This document shows, one piece after another, positions 7,002-7,393 of a stretch of DNA of 7,393 nt. The stretch spans positions 1 to 7,393 of the forward strand of contig QNBI01000088.1 in assembly GCA_003641675.1 (NCBI GenBank). Reading direction: 5' to 3'. Below the pieces are notes generated by a model. That model was not told the DNA's origin. It did not search any database and saw only the letters and a list, made by a program, of their open reading frames with translations. Within the stretch, counting starts at the first letter, position 1; each line of letters opens with the position of its first letter. Source of the stretch: Spirochaetota bacterium. Its GTDB lineage: Bacteria > Spirochaetota > Spirochaetia > SZUA-6. The translations under genes were made by a program, and so were the position numbers.

Positions 7002-7393
7002 TAAAAGACTCTTTTTGTTCCCCTGTTAAACAGATCGCGCAGCTTTTTAACCGGGTCTTTAAACTTTGCAAGAAAAACAGCCGCAGCAATAATATACGGT
7101 TTATACCCCGCCTGCCTGTAAGTATCCTTCCTGAAGCTGTCAAAAACTTCCGACTCGACTTCTCCGTGTTCGCAGCTTACACCGGAGATATCCGCAGGAA
7201 GACAGTGCATATACAGAGCCTTGCCCTCTTTGGTTTTACTCATCAGATCTTCTGTACATTCCCAGTCTTTATGCTGCCCGTTCTGAGCCAGAAGCTCCTG
7301 CTCCAGAGCCTTGATTCCCTCGTCATCTCCGGCACTGTAGAGATCGGTCCTCTTTTCCATAGCCGCAAAGGGAGCCCAGCTTTTGGGATAGAC
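7001..7393 (-). CDS. ygeW: YgeW-type knotted carbamoyltransferase, C-terminal part (gene runs off right edge)
   Basis: This is the last 130 residues of a carbamoyltransferase of the aspartate/ornithine superfamily; the frame stays open to the window edge, so the N-terminal carbamoyl-phosphate domain lies outside. The visible part begins VYPKSWAPFAAMEKRTDLY and carries the superfamily signature MHCLPADISGVSC. The HCLP tetrad contacts carbamoyl phosphate and substrate in the family. The tail reads YKPYIIAAAVFLAKF, as I recall for YgeW rather than for ArgF or PyrB. YgeW enzymes are cytoplasmic and usually sit with purine/ureide catabolism genes (dihydropyrimidinase-like hydrolase, diaminopropionate ammonia-lyase, carbamate kinase); their physiological substrate is not firmly settled. 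The stop TAA shares its last A with the ATG of the next gene, so the two are probably translationally coupled. There is no sign of damage. Another knotted transcarbamylase is the main alternative. Confidence 0.85.
   Translation of the reverse strand, partial: VYPKSWAPFAAMEKRTDLYSAGDDEGIKALEQELLAQNGQHKDWECTEDLMSKTKEGKALYMHCLPADISGVSCEHGEVESEVFDSFRKDTYRQAGYKPYIIAAAVFLAKFKDPVKKLRDLFNRGTKRVF

Overview
All recognisable genes in this window lie on the minus strand and read right to left. There are two parts. The right end (about 6444-7393) holds two intact-looking metabolic genes in visibly GC-richer DNA: the C-terminal part of a YgeW-type (knotted) carbamoyltransferase, followed by a VOC/glyoxalase-fold protein whose start codon overlaps the ygeW stop. 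The rest (1-6373) is AT-richer and holds one three-gene cluster of phage-defence or restriction type: a large PLD-nuclease/SNF2 helicase, an AlbA_2 (Schlafen-type) ATP-binding protein with a C-terminal winged helix, and an Eco57I-like N6-adenine methyltransferase with the NPPY motif.

The main result is that every gene of the defence cluster is broken. The helicase (6373 to 3186) has an in-frame TGA inside its PLD motif, an in-frame TAA just after the DEAH box, and a frameshift before the C-terminal helicase lobe; the protein sequence on either side of each lesion still reads as one continuous ancestor. The AlbA_2 gene (3179 to 1853) has a frameshift near 2950. The methyltransferase (1808 to the left edge) stays open, but it appears to have lost a large in-frame block that should carry the AdoMet-binding motif I. 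A smaller block may be missing near its N-terminus, and its recognisable homology stops about 63 bases from the window edge, where unrelated sequence begins. Between the AlbA_2 and methyltransferase genes lies a five-unit, mostly 11-bp tandem repeat that contains the AlbA_2 stop codon and ends just before the methyltransferase start.

Before decay the three genes were probably co-transcribed from a promoter around 6393-6421. The helicase would translocate on or remodel DNA and may cut it through the PLD domain. The methyltransferase would mark host DNA, and the AlbA_2 protein would be a nucleotide-binding accessory or regulatory factor. The set recalls DISARM (SNF2 helicase, PLD protein, adenine methylase) and BREX, but drmA/drmB and the BREX core are not seen here, so I do not assign it to a named system.

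Organism: a ygeW homologue suggests a fermentative anaerobe with purine/ureide-type nitrogen catabolism. Treponema-like spirochaetes or Clostridia are plausible, but the window alone does not settle it and I hold this loosely. No rRNA, tRNA, CRISPR array or complete insertion sequence was seen.
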